Of a stretch of 64,000 nucleotides of DNA, positions 34,131 through 45,105 are shown piece by piece. The translations under genes and the position numbers were made by a program. Below the pieces are notes generated by a model, which searched no databases, had not been told where the DNA came from, and was given only the letters and a program-made list of their open reading frames with translations. Source of the stretch: Rhyacophila brunnea (taxonomy: Eukaryota; Arthropoda; Insecta; Trichoptera; Rhyacophilidae); the NCBI GenBank assembly GCA_022495005.1, contig JAGYXB010000558.1:124001-188000 (forward strand), given 5' to 3'. Position 1 is the first letter of the stretch, and each line of letters starts with the position of its first letter.

Positions 34131-34408
34131 CCTCGCGGGTTACGGAGAACGTCCTTGTTGTAGGGTCCGAACGGAACTAACTTGATGTTGTGGTTGTTGT
34201 GGTATGTTTGGCGTGTTAGGGCACCGGGGCAAGCCCCATATCCCTTTCATCTGTATGATGGCGTGTGATGGAAGTCTACGGGTTTTTCTGTATTGTCTGC
34301 ATCTTGGCTTGTTGGTTAGAATTAAAATTGTGTTTCTTTTTCTTCTTTCTTCTTTCTTCACTCTTGTCGGCGCTCGTTCGTTTCTATCTATACTTTGGTG
34401 TGGATCTA

Positions 34409-34915
34409 GGTCCTTTTGCTGGTTAGTCTTTTCATGAGTTCGTTGGCGATATCGATGGCGTTCTTGAGCGCCATCAGCGCTTCATTGATTTGGTCTGGCT
34501 CCGTGGTTCTGGTGGTGGTTTTCATCCAAGCTGGTCTGAATGTGTTTTGCGGTTCTTCGCGTTGTCTGGGCTGTTGTTGAAATTGTTTGTCGGCGTTTGT
34601 AAACGCATACCTGGCGTGTTTGGGGTGCCTTGGGCAACCTCTGTAGTTGGCCGGGTGTGGGCCACCACAGTTGGCGCATTTGGCGGGATCGGTCGTATTC
34701 TTCTTCTGGCAGTCCGAGGTGAGGTGTTCGCCAGCACATCGGACGCACATCGGAGTTGCGTGGCAGCAGGAGGCGGAGTGGGCGAAACCCTGGCAGCGAT
34801 GACACTGTCCATCCGCCGTTCTTCTGCGTAGCGGCTCCACCTGGATGGATAATCCGAAGATGGAGGTGAGCTTGTAGATATTAACTAACTTGATGAAAGA
34901 GATTATGCTCTTTTA
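34409..34915 (-). mobile_element. Jockey-clade LINE ORF1 fragment
   Basis: The minus strand encodes a PRE-C2HC/zinc-knuckle segment: SIQVEPLRRRTADGQCHRCQ, CHATPMCVRCAGEHLTSDC and CANCGGPHPANYRGCPRHPK. Three knuckle-type Cys/His clusters are typical of jockey ORF1 (nucleic-acid chaperone). The gene ends at a stop at 34406-34408. No ORF2 or promoter was seen, so it is a dead fragment. Confidence 0.8.
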
Positions 34916-35959
34916 TAGAGGTTCAAAGAGACATCGGAGAGGGGGTTTTACAAAGAGGGAAAAACCTCCTATCTCTTTCTCGCAAGAAAGAAAATATGTG
35001 GTTGTAGGTAAATACATGAGGATTTACTCATAAAATGTATGCATAAGGTAGAATTGATGAATAGATAGTAAATTGGATATTTTTAAGAAAGCTAGAATAA
35101 TCGGAAATAGAATATTTCGACCTTCTTAATTCTTCATACAATTCATCTCGTGAGGCGATATGTTGTATGAATTTTTGTCTTTACCGCTAAAACCATTACA
35201 ATTTGTTAATAAAGTTTATAAGAATACTTAATACAGTCTAATAATAAAGTTATATAAATCAACAACCTCATCTAAAAAAATTGGTACAAAAGATTTCCCC
35301 TAGGGATTGGTTATGTTTTAAGTTTGTGAATTTGTCTCGCTCATACGTACGAGATCTGACTATAGAGAAGTCTTAGATCTATTGTCTTAGAGTGTTCTCT
35401 TTCTTACTCACTAGGCTTCACAATGCAAGTGAGTGAACAGCGCTGTATCTGTTTATTATAAAGGGTTATACAGCATTTACTTGAGAAAGAAGATGCATGA
35501 TATCATTTTATACAAGTTTCAAAAGGTAATTCCATTTCACGCGAACGTGTGGCTCGTGGTGTAATCCCATACGCTGGAAATAACATTTTAAATTTGATCA
35601 GTGATCTTAATTTAATAACATTATAGAAACAATTCAAATACATATTAACTCGCAGCATGCGAGTGGCACTTATGAAATTACAAAAATCACACTTATGTGA
35701 TACCTTTTTATTATTACTTACATATAATTATTCATGACCCTTTTAGGTCGACTTCTAACATCCACAGCGCACTCTGAGGAGTTGGCAGACCGATCAGGGC
35801 GAACTGCGGGACTTAACATGAGGATTTTGTACCGGTTTTGTTGTGGGAAGTTAACGTTATTTCAAACTAAGAAAAGGATTGACTACAAGGCGGAAAACCT
35901 TGCAGTTATTTCGTCATAATTTCACTACTAACACATCAACTGAAGAACAATACATTTAT
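34916..35959. other. Spacer, nothing recognised
   Basis: AT-rich; short frames only. Confidence 0.35.
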
Positions 35960-36370
35960 GTTGATGTCAGTATGCTATCAATGCAATCCTTGTCCATCCG
36001 AAGAGTGATTGCTCTTTTAAAGCGTTTCTTTTTACTTCTTCGTGGGTTCCTTTACCATCCAAATATACACTGACAGTATCCCTTGTAACTCAACGGTCTT
36101 CATAATATTACCTCGTCGCAGGACGGATGTGATGTTTCATGATGCTGTGTATTGTGCGACTAATTTATTTGATGGCACAATAAAGGTTAATTTATTTTTT
36201 ATTACCTAACTATATCATGTTTGTGGGCGTGTTAAATGGTTAAATTTATAATTGTATTTATCATTTTACTTTAATATCTACATAAGCAAATACTTTATTG
36301 TTATAATGGTTGTTATTTTTTGTAAGTAATTCATTCGTATTATGTTTTATGGCTATAATGTCATATAATA
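35960..36370. repeat. Interspersed sequence shared with 2265-2640
   Basis: Second copy, same strand, with an additional block (about 36035-36155) not in the first copy. Confidence 0.5.
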
Positions 36371-36964
36371 CTCTTTTCTAAATAAATAAATGTGTGGAAC
36401 TATTACTTTCATGGAAAGATCAAAAAAACTTTAGATAGGTCGTCATGCACAGATAAAAACTTAGTTGGTTAATAATATCAATTGCGCATTCTAAAAAAAT
36501 GGTTTTAATCTATAACTTGCAGGGCCCAATTATTTTAATTTTATGATTAACTTATTCTGCTTGTTAGTCACTGACTTAAATAGATAAATTTATAATTAAT
36601 CATTAATCTACTAACCTAGATAATTGATCATGTTTCATGATTGGTGCAGTTTGCTTTATCGATGGATGGTGATTTATCGAATAGAGCAATAATTATTCTT
36701 GACTCCGCCTACTTACGTAATAATATCTTTGGAGCTATGATAATGTTAAAGTAATAGATGGTCGTTGTTTGGTTGTTGAGATGACATTTTATTGGTTGAT
36801 ACAAGATAACACAGAATACAATAATATGGATGATACGGTGAGATTATAATCGAGTATAATGATGTACGGGTGAGATCGTGACCATCATATCGTATCACGT
36901 GACCTTGTGATTTTAGTATTATTTTGGATATTTTTCTGATTTGAAATACATAATGTTCACCATT

Positions 36965-37330
36965 AATGTTATTCTTCTTCTTCTTCCACCCTGTCACGTC
37001 CCAACATTGGGGCATATGGCAAGCACAAGTTGGCGCCACTTCCCTCGATCCATCGCCAACTCTTGCGCCTCTCGCCATGTCAGACCTGTAGCACATAGGT
37101 CGCTCTTGTAGCACCGCTGCAAGGTGAGGGAGGGTCAGCCAAGGCGACGGAACCCTTGAGGCTGTGCCACAAGGGTACGAAGTGCCGCACTCTTTGGCGG
37201 CATCCGGAATACGTGTCCCAGCTATGTAAAGCATCAGCTCTTCGTGATAACTTCAATCACCAAAGGCTGTTGTGTCTGCTCATGAACTCGGGCGTTTGTA
37301 ACGCGGTCGTACCAATGTACCCCTAAGATT
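36965..37330 (-). mobile_element. Probable LINE 3'-region fragment
   Basis: A GC-richer island begins with CTTCTTCTTCTTCC and continues as TGTCACGTCCCAACATTGGG and GCGCCACTTCCCTCGATCCA. On the minus strand the GAAGAAGAAGAAG end resembles lepidopteran LINE 3' ends. No conserved protein was confirmed. Confidence 0.35.
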
Positions 37331-38002
37331 CGTAATGTTATTATTTTCACAAAAAAATATTATTTTAATTTATTTATACCAAATAACACAGTATTAAATT
37401 TTATTAGGTACGTTGATGTTAGCGATCTATAAAACAGTTACTGACAAAATGCATTAAGTTAGCAGTCACATTAAAATTACATCTTTTTTTAAATATAGGT
37501 ACATAGGTACAACTTATCGACATCGAATTTTATGTTTTGTATGCCAAAAAGGTTATTCTTTATAATGTAGAAAAAATATTTCTAAATCATAAAAAAATCT
37601 ACGTGGGAGAACGCTTTGAAAAAAATGCCTTTTTGCGATTATCTCAGAACTTGTTTTTATGACTTAATGCTTTCTGTCTTATCCTCGATTTATACTAATA
37701 ATATTATGTATTATAATTTAACGAACAAAAAATGGACTATTATTATTATACTGCAGTATCACCCGGCGCTGCCCGGGAGTGGAATGGTTCAATATTTTAA
37801 AATAAAAATTCTAAATTTAATACGTAGAGTGCAAAGGGTTGAATTTAAAAAAAATATGATACAGATTTTTATTTTTAACATAAATATAGTAGGTATATTA
37901 TTATTATACATTTATTGCATTTAAATATCTTATAAAGTAGTACAATTTCAATATATCATTTTAAGGCTTTTCTATATATAATATAAATATCCATCGATAA
38001 TA
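37331..38002. other. AT-rich spacer
   Basis: No supported feature. Confidence 0.4.
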
Positions 38003-38234
38003 TCAAAGTAGGCCAAACGCCATTTTTATCGAAATGTAATAATTATGTTTTATTTGATTATTATAGTGCAAGTGATTCTCTTTTCAAAAAAATCTACCAA
38101 AAGTATCAAACACGGTAGTTTTCATAGAGATTTTCGAGTTTAAAGCTGGTATGTTAGGTATATGAAAACGGTCAATTCACACATGTTTGTTCGTCTCCTG
38201 CAAACTTTTGTAAATGGCGTTTGGCCTACTTTGA
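38003..38234. mobile_element. Tc1/mariner-type MITE
   Basis: TIRs TCAAAGTAGGCCAAACGCCA and its reverse complement, with TA on both sides. 232 bp, non-coding. Confidence 0.75.
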
Positions 38235-38871
38235 TATCAAGCTACTCATATAACCATCAATCCAGGGCTTTTCGATATACAATATTGTATAATTTTAACT
38301 GCGAAAGAATATAGATTTCTTCACAAAGTGCAAAGACAATGAGAAATAATTAATTATTATTCTGGTCGATGTCCAGATGTAGGTACATAATATAATATAC
38401 AGCGTTGCCATGTCTACTGAAATTTCAGTACCTAGGTACCTACCTAGATCTACTAATATTTTTGCCAATATATGGAATTTTTGATTTTTTTTCGAAATTC
38501 ATGTAGTAATCTATTACTGATATTAGTGTTTTTCCGGGTGATTATTTTATAATATAAACGACCTTTTTTGATGTGTGACACTTCTAAACTGACAAAGAAA
38601 GCTTTCAAATTATTATCTCAACCCAAGAGCGCCATTATACCCATTACTATTATCATTGGTTATAATTATTTAATATTATTAGTTATTATAAACTACATGT
38701 TACAAAACACTGATATTTTATGACATCTAGGTACTGAATTTTTTGTCACAATCATTGCAATTTAAAATTTTGACTTGGCAATACTTTTCATAGATATTAG
38801 TCAATGGTCATTATTTTATCACGTGGTGTTTTGGAGGTGTTGAAAAATTTTGATGATAAATATCGCATACA

Positions 38872-39009
38872 ATGGAAGTAAAAACCGAACCAAACGATGA
38901 AATATCGCCGGAGGAAATCAGCGGCAACGCATACCAATGGACTGACATAAACCACTCCAAGAGCAAGGGTCGATTTGAAGTGTCAGTCAAACAGGAGAAT
39001 ATCGAGGAT
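38872..39009 (+). CDS. ZnF-4 exon 1
   Basis: ATG chosen by alignment of MEVKTEP to MDVKTEP. Contains SVKQENIED, donor GAT/GTAAGT. Confidence 0.7.
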
Positions 39010-39895
39010 GTAAGTAGATTCCTAATTTGTTTAGGCGTCTGTATTCATAATTTTGTTGACAATTTATAAATTAACAACAATTACCATTCTGGTGCTGTTC
39101 AAAAACAAAAATAGTTTATAACTACAGTGGTTTTTCCTTCGTTTACGAAATCAGAACTGTAAAGATAAATAGGTAGGTAAGTATCTATTCACACACCTAG
39201 GTACATTATGTACTGATATCAAAATACTTTATTAAAACAACATGTTATTGAGTGACATTGCATCGTATCGATGATTTACAGTTGGTAAGTATTATTTTCT
39301 TCAACGATTAAAGACTTCGATATTGAAAGGCTGTGTGATTGTTTCTTATTTAGTGTCGAATTTAAGTGTTGTGACTTTTCTGGTAACACGGAAAAGACGA
39401 GTTTTATTAATCTATACTTATATCAATCTATATATTATATAAAAATTAATGTTTATTTTCTTATATTGCGAAATTATAGTACTTTGCAACAATTTATTTA
39501 ACGCATATGTCGAAATTATAATACTTTTTACATATTTTTTCCGATATTCAAAGTATTTTGTGAATACTATAGGTACCTGTTTTATATCGTACATAGTACG
39601 CGGAGCAAAACTATAGTACAAATACTATAATTATAGTACGGTTGGCAACACTGATTGGGCCTGTACTTATGTCTCTCGTATAAAATCACGTGATTATAAT
39701 GATGATACTGTTACATTTTATTAATAATGATATTAATTTCAGAAGCGTGAATACGGTCTGATCGATATAAAGCCTGAGAACGATAATAAGGGAATCGTCA
39801 TCAAAGAGGAATTTGTTTACAACGCAATCCACCAAATCAATAATGAGAATCCACAACCTGGCTGCTCCGATTCACAATACAGGCCATTAAATCAG
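38872..39895 (+). CDS. ZnF-4: N-terminal exons of a paralogue without a finger array
   Basis: Two phase-0 exons (38872-39009, 46 codons; 39743-39895, 51 codons) with good GT/AG borders. The protein starts MEVKTEPNDE and has VKQEN, IKPEN, IKEEF and NPQPGCSDSQYRPLNQ before the last donor. This clearly matches the N-terminal module of ZnF-1 to ZnF-3. No zinc-finger exon follows within the window; downstream lies transposon sequence. A possible third exon from 40006 is discussed separately. Either a gene that lost its array or a family branch whose product is only the SUMO-motif module. Confidence 0.7.
39743..39895 (+). CDS. ZnF-4 exon 2
   Basis: Acceptor AATTTCAG. 51 codons with LIDIKPEN, IVIKEEF and the PQPGCS...PLNQ signature. 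Donor GTACGT. Confidence 0.75.
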
Positions 39896-40005
39896 GTACG
39901 TTCAACTATAAAGGTTGTTTAAGCACTATAGATTTTTAAAATGTAAAAAATATACATGTTAACTTTTATTCATATTTTTAACATTGAATATGTGTATTAA
40001 TTAAG

Positions 40006-40258
40006 GCGCTAAGTACCAAAATAATAAAAACTGACATTTTTATTGAAAAATGTTCTACATACCAACGCCAATAACTTCAACTATAGTCTAAGTGCCTCAA
40101 GCAAATCAAAAAAATACAGCAAAATAATTAAACCTGTCGACGTTGTAAGTCCGTTGGCGTGTTTTATTTATAATGGTGTAAGTAGCACTGCAGTGGTCAA
40201 CGGCATTCAATATAAAATAGCTGACGATGGTGTGTTGACACTTGCGAGTTCTTAATAC
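40006..40258 (+). pseudogene. Possible ZnF-4 third exon, frameshifted
   Basis: Acceptor-like TTAATTAAG, then ALSTKIIKTDIFIEK. The frame stops at 40072 unless it shifts at the run GAAAAATG, after which 70 codons stay open (KNVLHTNANN... to GVLTLASS). The second part looks coding but matches no known domain to me. Confidence 0.3.
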
Positions 40259-40484
40259 CTAAAATTATAGAAGCTGCCGTGATTGCTTCACACTGTAAAA
40301 CTACATTTTTCAAAAGGTCTGCTTCATGAAATTTTACTGCAATGACTCGGTATTTTGTAACTACAGGCTATACTACTTTTTGGTACTTAGAGCCTTATTT
40401 AATACACGTATTCATATGTTTTACCTCTCGCCGTGACATTGGCATTAAAATAAATTCTGTGCACAAAATTAAAATGTAACGCAG

Positions 40485-40582
40485 AATGTTACCAGCGAAG
40501 CGGCTGAAGGTTCTCGTCCGATTATTACCGAAGTTAAGCGACATTGCGCACGGATACTACTTGGATGAAGGACCGCTTTTGT
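40485..40582 (+). ncRNA. 5S rRNA-derived sequence (partial)
   Basis: GGTTCTCGTCCGAT, ACCGAAGTTAAGC, TACTTGGATG and GACCGC occur in 5S rRNA order and spacing, with degenerate 5' sequence (ACCAGCG). The 3' third of 5S is missing. Likely a pseudogene or the head of a 5S-type SINE. Confidence 0.75.
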
Positions 40583-40749
40583 AATATGCAAAATAACATT
40601 TTAACATTATATTATCCATATTATGTTAATGATATAATTCATCAAGACATGCTTAGACGATAAAATATATTCTTCATATAGAATAAATCTATAAAATTCT
40701 GTATGGTTGATTGATGGCATAATTTTAGATATTTTTTTCACATGAAAAA

Positions 40750-40874
40750 ATAACGCACTCGGGTGGGTTCGAACCACTGACCTTTCGGTTATGCGTCAAT
40801 TACATTGAGGCACTTTACGAGCTGCTTGTTGGCGAATTTACAATCTGCCTGTAAAGTCGCCCAGTGTTATCATC
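40750..40874 (+). mobile_element. tRNA-like scrap joined to truncated long-TIR MITE (copy 4)
   Basis: GGGTTCGAACCACTGACC (40762-40780) looks like a tRNA 3' half in reverse. After TTA, TGCGTCAATTACATTGAG starts a copy of the 17493-type MITE that ends abruptly at 40874. Confidence 0.55.
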
Positions 40875-41531
40875 GTTTATTTAATATCTTCTGTTCCCTA
40901 AAGCAATTTACCACCATAAACAATCAAAATATTATATTATCCTGAGGTTGGTATATTTTTCGACTGGTAATAATTATGAGAAATAATTTAACTAGATGCT
41001 CTTACCCCAAATGCGAGGGTAAGGCCTACCGCGCATGAACGATTTACTATTGTACGGTCAACAATCGAGGAGTTGTAACCATCGTATTGCAATGCAAACC
41101 CCGCGCATGGACGATCGAGCGAACGGCCGAGTTGAAAATCTGTGTTCAGACACAAAATTTGACACCCATTCGAACCGGCCGGTGGCCCATTGGCAATGCT
41201 TTCAAATGAGAGCGCGCGCATGGACTATTGTTTCGCCGGCCGAGTGCACTCGCACAAGCGCACCAAGTGACACGTATGGTATGAAGCGCACACATACTAT
41301 TATATCGAACCGCTACGAAACCACATGGCACATGACGGCTTCATCGGCGCGCATCGGCATCATTTCATTATTCATTATTCGTCGTTCCGTGCACGTGCTT
41401 ACTGGCTGTCCCATTTTTCTGTTTCTTTCATTATAGTTATTATATACCTAGCTACACCCACGTTTTAAACCTAGACCCTTCTATTATTTTGTTTGCCCTA
41501 GCAGAGTTCAACAAGATTATTACTTCCCAAA

Positions 41532-41709
41532 ATGGAAGACATTGATTCGGAGAAATTAATTACATTGGTAGAAGTGCGACCCGCGCTTTATGACAAAAAA
41601 AATTAATCATACAGTGACCGTCACATTAAACAAAAATTATGGATGGAGATAAGTGGTATTTTGATCACGGGATGGGCGGAACTGACACAAAATGAAAAAA
41701 CACAGATGG
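41532..41709 (+). pseudogene. MADF-BESS partner gene exon 1, copy A
   Basis: MEDIDSEKLITLVEVRPALY is the start of a MADF domain. SYSDRHIKQKLW and ITGWAELTQNEK follow. A TAA interrupts after YDKKN. Donor G/GTATGT in phase 1 joins exactly to the GC-ACA start of exon 2 (giving GTKIQKRW). Confidence 0.75.
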
Positions 41710-41820
41710 GTATGTACGCTTTTTATCTTTATTTATTTAAGTATATTAAATACATGTTAATGCAGGATCACTTAAAAAGGCACACTGATTGGTCTAACTC
41801 GTTTATTATTTATATTTTAA

Positions 41821-43169
41821 CCCTTTGGCTGCTACGATGTTGTGCAAAATCCGGTCGAAGATTGCTACCAATAATTGTCGATAAATTAAAGTATTGTATT
41901 ATTTGTAGACACCTTACCACTCTAATTGATTCTGCGAAATCGGAATATTTTGAAAACACGTTTTGTAATTAGTTTATTGTTTTGAATAGATAATGAGGCT
42001 ATTAGATATCCCCCGCTTCGTCTGCCTTTAAAATTAATTGAAATTCTCTTTCTCGCTCTATCATACTGACGACCACGTGTGCGAGCAAAACGAACTATCG
42101 AGTTTTTATTTTTAACAGCTATTGGAAACAATCGGTTTCTTCAAAATATTATTTTAATTCCTTTCGATTGCATTAGCTAACGACACTTGCTCCCCATAAC
42201 ATCTTATTGAGAAAATAATTCGGTAAAATATTGGAAGAAAGTCGCGTTTAACGTAATATCAAGGATGAATCTGAATTCTTATATAATATATATAGATAAT
42301 GCAAGTGATCCAAAATTATCAAGATATCAATTCATATCACAAATCATATAAACTATTGAAAAAGGTTGGATGGTAGAAAAAAATTATTTATCGGATGCAC
42401 ATAATCCCACACGAGGGATAATACAAAATAGTGGAATTAGGAAATTACCCGGCCGAAAAGAAAAAGTTTGCATTGTTTGCAGTAGGAAAAATGGTGGCCC
42501 TGTTAAAAGATCGCGTGCAATATGCTTGAGTTGTGAAAAAGGTCTTCATGGTGTTTGCTTATCGGAACATTTAAAATATTGCAAATGATTTTTATTTCAT
42601 TATTTTTTTTATAAATGAAATAGTTTTTATATAGTATAAATACACTTTAATTTAATAGAAAATCTACGGTCCCTTCAGGGAGTCACGATCCGTGTATTTT
42701 ACTTTAGTAAATTAGAAATAAGTAAGTTAGTATTAATTAAGTTGGTATAATCTTTAGTATTTTTAGGGAAACACTGTTCTAAAATACTTTTCCCACTGTT
42801 TCAAATGTATAATATTAAATAAAAAATTGTCATTCAACCCAGAATTTGACTGTAAACAAATAAAAAACGAAATTTGTTTATATTTTAAACTGAAATTTGT
42901 ATTTGAAATTAATGCTTTTATTATAAAAATGCTGATGCGATGAAAAAAAATACAATAGTTATAAGATCTAACCTTACCCAGTCACAAAACATATATAAAT
43001 CAAGTTATATTACACAACAATAAAACTAAATATATCAAAAATGTTTCATACCGCTGAAGCAGTAGTATGTTCCAAAATTAACTTAACATTTCAGGCATCA
43101 AATGCAAAACGACGATCGTTGTGGCCAATATCAAAAACAACGATACATCGTTGCGTAGTAATCTAAAGG
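41821..43169 (+). mobile_element. piggyBac I, internally deleted derivative
   Basis: TTAA at both borders (41817, 43170); ends CCCTTTGGCTGCTACGATGT and ATCGTTGCGTAGTAATCTAAAGG. Copy D of the Harbinger family has the empty TTAA site. It retains a transposase C-terminal cysteine-rich domain. Confidence 0.85.
42370..42588 (+). pseudogene. piggyBac transposase C-terminal Cys-rich domain (copy I)
   Basis: CIVCSRKNGGPVKRS, ICLSCEKGLHGVC and a terminal HLKYCK show the zinc-binding domain typical of piggyBac transposase ends (TIR recognition in the family). The catalytic core is absent. Confidence 0.75.
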
Positions 43170-43335
43170 TTAAGTTAACTTTGTAAAGTATTGGTACCTA
43201 TTGCTAAAGTCTATAATAGAAATACACATAAAGGTGTAGCTAGGTATACTCTTCAAGGCATTCAGAAGTTTGAAGGCTATAAAATAAGAGCTACATGAGT
43301 ATTCCTTCAAGCAATTCTAGTTAACATTGTTTTAA

Positions 43336-43963
43336 CCGGTTAGATGCCACGACCGTATATATACGGTCTACAATTCCGTGGGCGCAGTGCCGGCCATAGT
43401 AAATGACCGTATATATACGGTCCACTTTGACACCTATTTTTACTATCCAATGACAATTATTTTAATAATACAAGCATATGGTAAACACAGCAACATCTCT
43501 TGGAATCATGGTGTAATATTTTTGTATTTGCACAAACATTTTTCTGTTTTAAAATCAGTGTTTTAAAATAGCTTCATCTCTTTACCGATATGTGTCGCTC
43601 AGCAGGGTTGACACACACGTGTTGACAATATCAGTCAGTTGTCTTGTAATATTTGCATTGCTAACCTAACTTTGTTTTACGGGTGGAATACTGGAATATT
43701 GTGATTTTATAGTTTATTTCTTTTATGACAGTTTTATAATCGTGTGTAAGTTTTGTGACAACCCTGACGTTTTGTGAAATATTTGGTTTTGATTTTTTTA
43801 ATAAATGGCGAAGCAGATGACAAATAGTGCATTTATTTGGTAAGTCTATATGATACACTATTAATTTATTGCCAAAAAATATATATTTATTAGGTTTTAT
43901 TTTTTAAAAGAAAATCGCGGCCTTTCATGCACGGCCATACTAAAACTCCCGGCATATAACAGG
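43336..43963 (+). mobile_element. piggyBac-type MITE
   Basis: TTAA flanks. TIRs CCGGTTAGATGCC/GGCATATAACAGG. Two copies of the perfect palindrome GACCGTATATATACGGTC (43351, 43405) near the left end. Harbinger copy D carries the unoccupied site. Confidence 0.8.
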
Positions 43964-44134
43964 TTAAAAATGTGATTAGGTATAAATAGACGATTTTTAC
44001 CTCTTCTCGCAACTGTGGGCGGCGCAAAATTGGCGTCAAATAATAGCTGTTATTATTAGAATATTCAAGGCTTTTTTTTTAAAAAAAAATAACAAAGGTG
44101 CCGGTACTCACTTCTTACCTACTAAAGAAAATTA

Positions 44135-44343
44135 GGTACTGTTCGGTTAAAGCGGATACAGCGGAAAACGCATTTTGAAAATAGCCGATAAACTGGATTA
44201 TTTGTTAGGTTAACCCAACCAAACCTAACCTAACCTAGCCCAACCTAACCTAACCTAAACTAACCCAAACTAACAAATAATCTAGTTTATCGGCTATTTT
44301 CAAAATGCGTTTTCCGCTGTATCCGCTTTAACCGAACAGTACC
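44135..44343. mobile_element. hAT-D foldback element with CCTAA-repeat loop, copy 1
   Basis: Arms of about 73 bp with one mismatch (start GGTACTGTTCGGTTAAAG) enclose a loop rich in AACCTAACCT. Perfect 8-bp duplication GAAAATTA. Copy B (about 54845) has the empty site with a single GAAAATTA. Confidence 0.9.
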
Positions 44344-44610
44344 GAAAATTATATTCAAATATCATTTAAAGCAACTTTTCCTATGCCACCATGCGCATAA
44401 AAAAATTAAACAAACAAATATATACAAATAAACAACTAAAGTTGTAAAAAAATAAATTGTGAAAACACTTTTTAAGTGTGAACACTATATCGTGTAATTG
44501 CTTTTGAAACGTTAAAAATACCATGAAAGAAGGTGCCAAAATGCCGTTCCACCGCGTTACATTACAAAAAAAGCCCTGAGTATATCTTTAGAAGTACATA
44601 GTTATATATA

Positions 44611-45009
44611 TTATATATAGTTATATTGCCAAGAAACCGATCCGTATGGTGACGTGAAATACTCGGCAAAATATGTACGATTATTTTGATGTAATAAAGA
44701 AGCACATTGATTCGTTGGGGGGATGTTCAAAAAAGGATTATTGCGATCAATGTTCTCATTGTCTTCTAGTTTTTTGCCATCATGATACCTTACAAAGTTA
44801 TAGAGCACACAACAAGCTTTTATAATGCAATCACAAAATTCCGTTTTCAATTTTCAACCAATCGTCTTGTTGTTTTCTCTTTCATGTAAATAGGTTGAAA
44901 ACATTTCCACAATTTGTCGTACGTATCTCTTACTATTTCTCTTATAGTAGTAGCACCAAGTAGATATTCGAAATGTAGAGACTGAAAGCTGTTTCCCGTA
45001 GCCAAATAT
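44611..45009 (-). pseudogene. Harbinger transposase exon 2, copy A, internally deleted
   Basis: After acceptor CAG, YLATGNSFQSLHFEYLLG...IYMKEKTT is joined by a deletion to the C-terminal IIKACCVLYNFVRYHDGK. This removes all three catalytic residues. Confidence 0.8.
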
Positions 45010-45105
45010 CTGAAAAATTAGACTTTTATAGAATAACATTGCTCGGGCTCCTACCATACCATTCTAATGATAAAAAATATTGACTAATCTGACAATTTGT
45101 TCCAG

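Noticed and set aside
34204..34831. Plus-strand open frames over the jockey fragment
   Set aside because: They oppose the zinc-knuckle frame on the minus strand and contain no recognisable domain.
37616..37924. 102-codon open frame rich in Ile, Leu and Tyr
   Set aside because: Composition follows the AT-rich DNA; no motif, splice context or homologous copy.
41035..41436. 133-codon open frame in the GC-rich left end of Harbinger copy A
   Set aside because: Overlapped by open frames in other phases, no motif, and not conserved in the copy C left end; a product of GC-rich composition.
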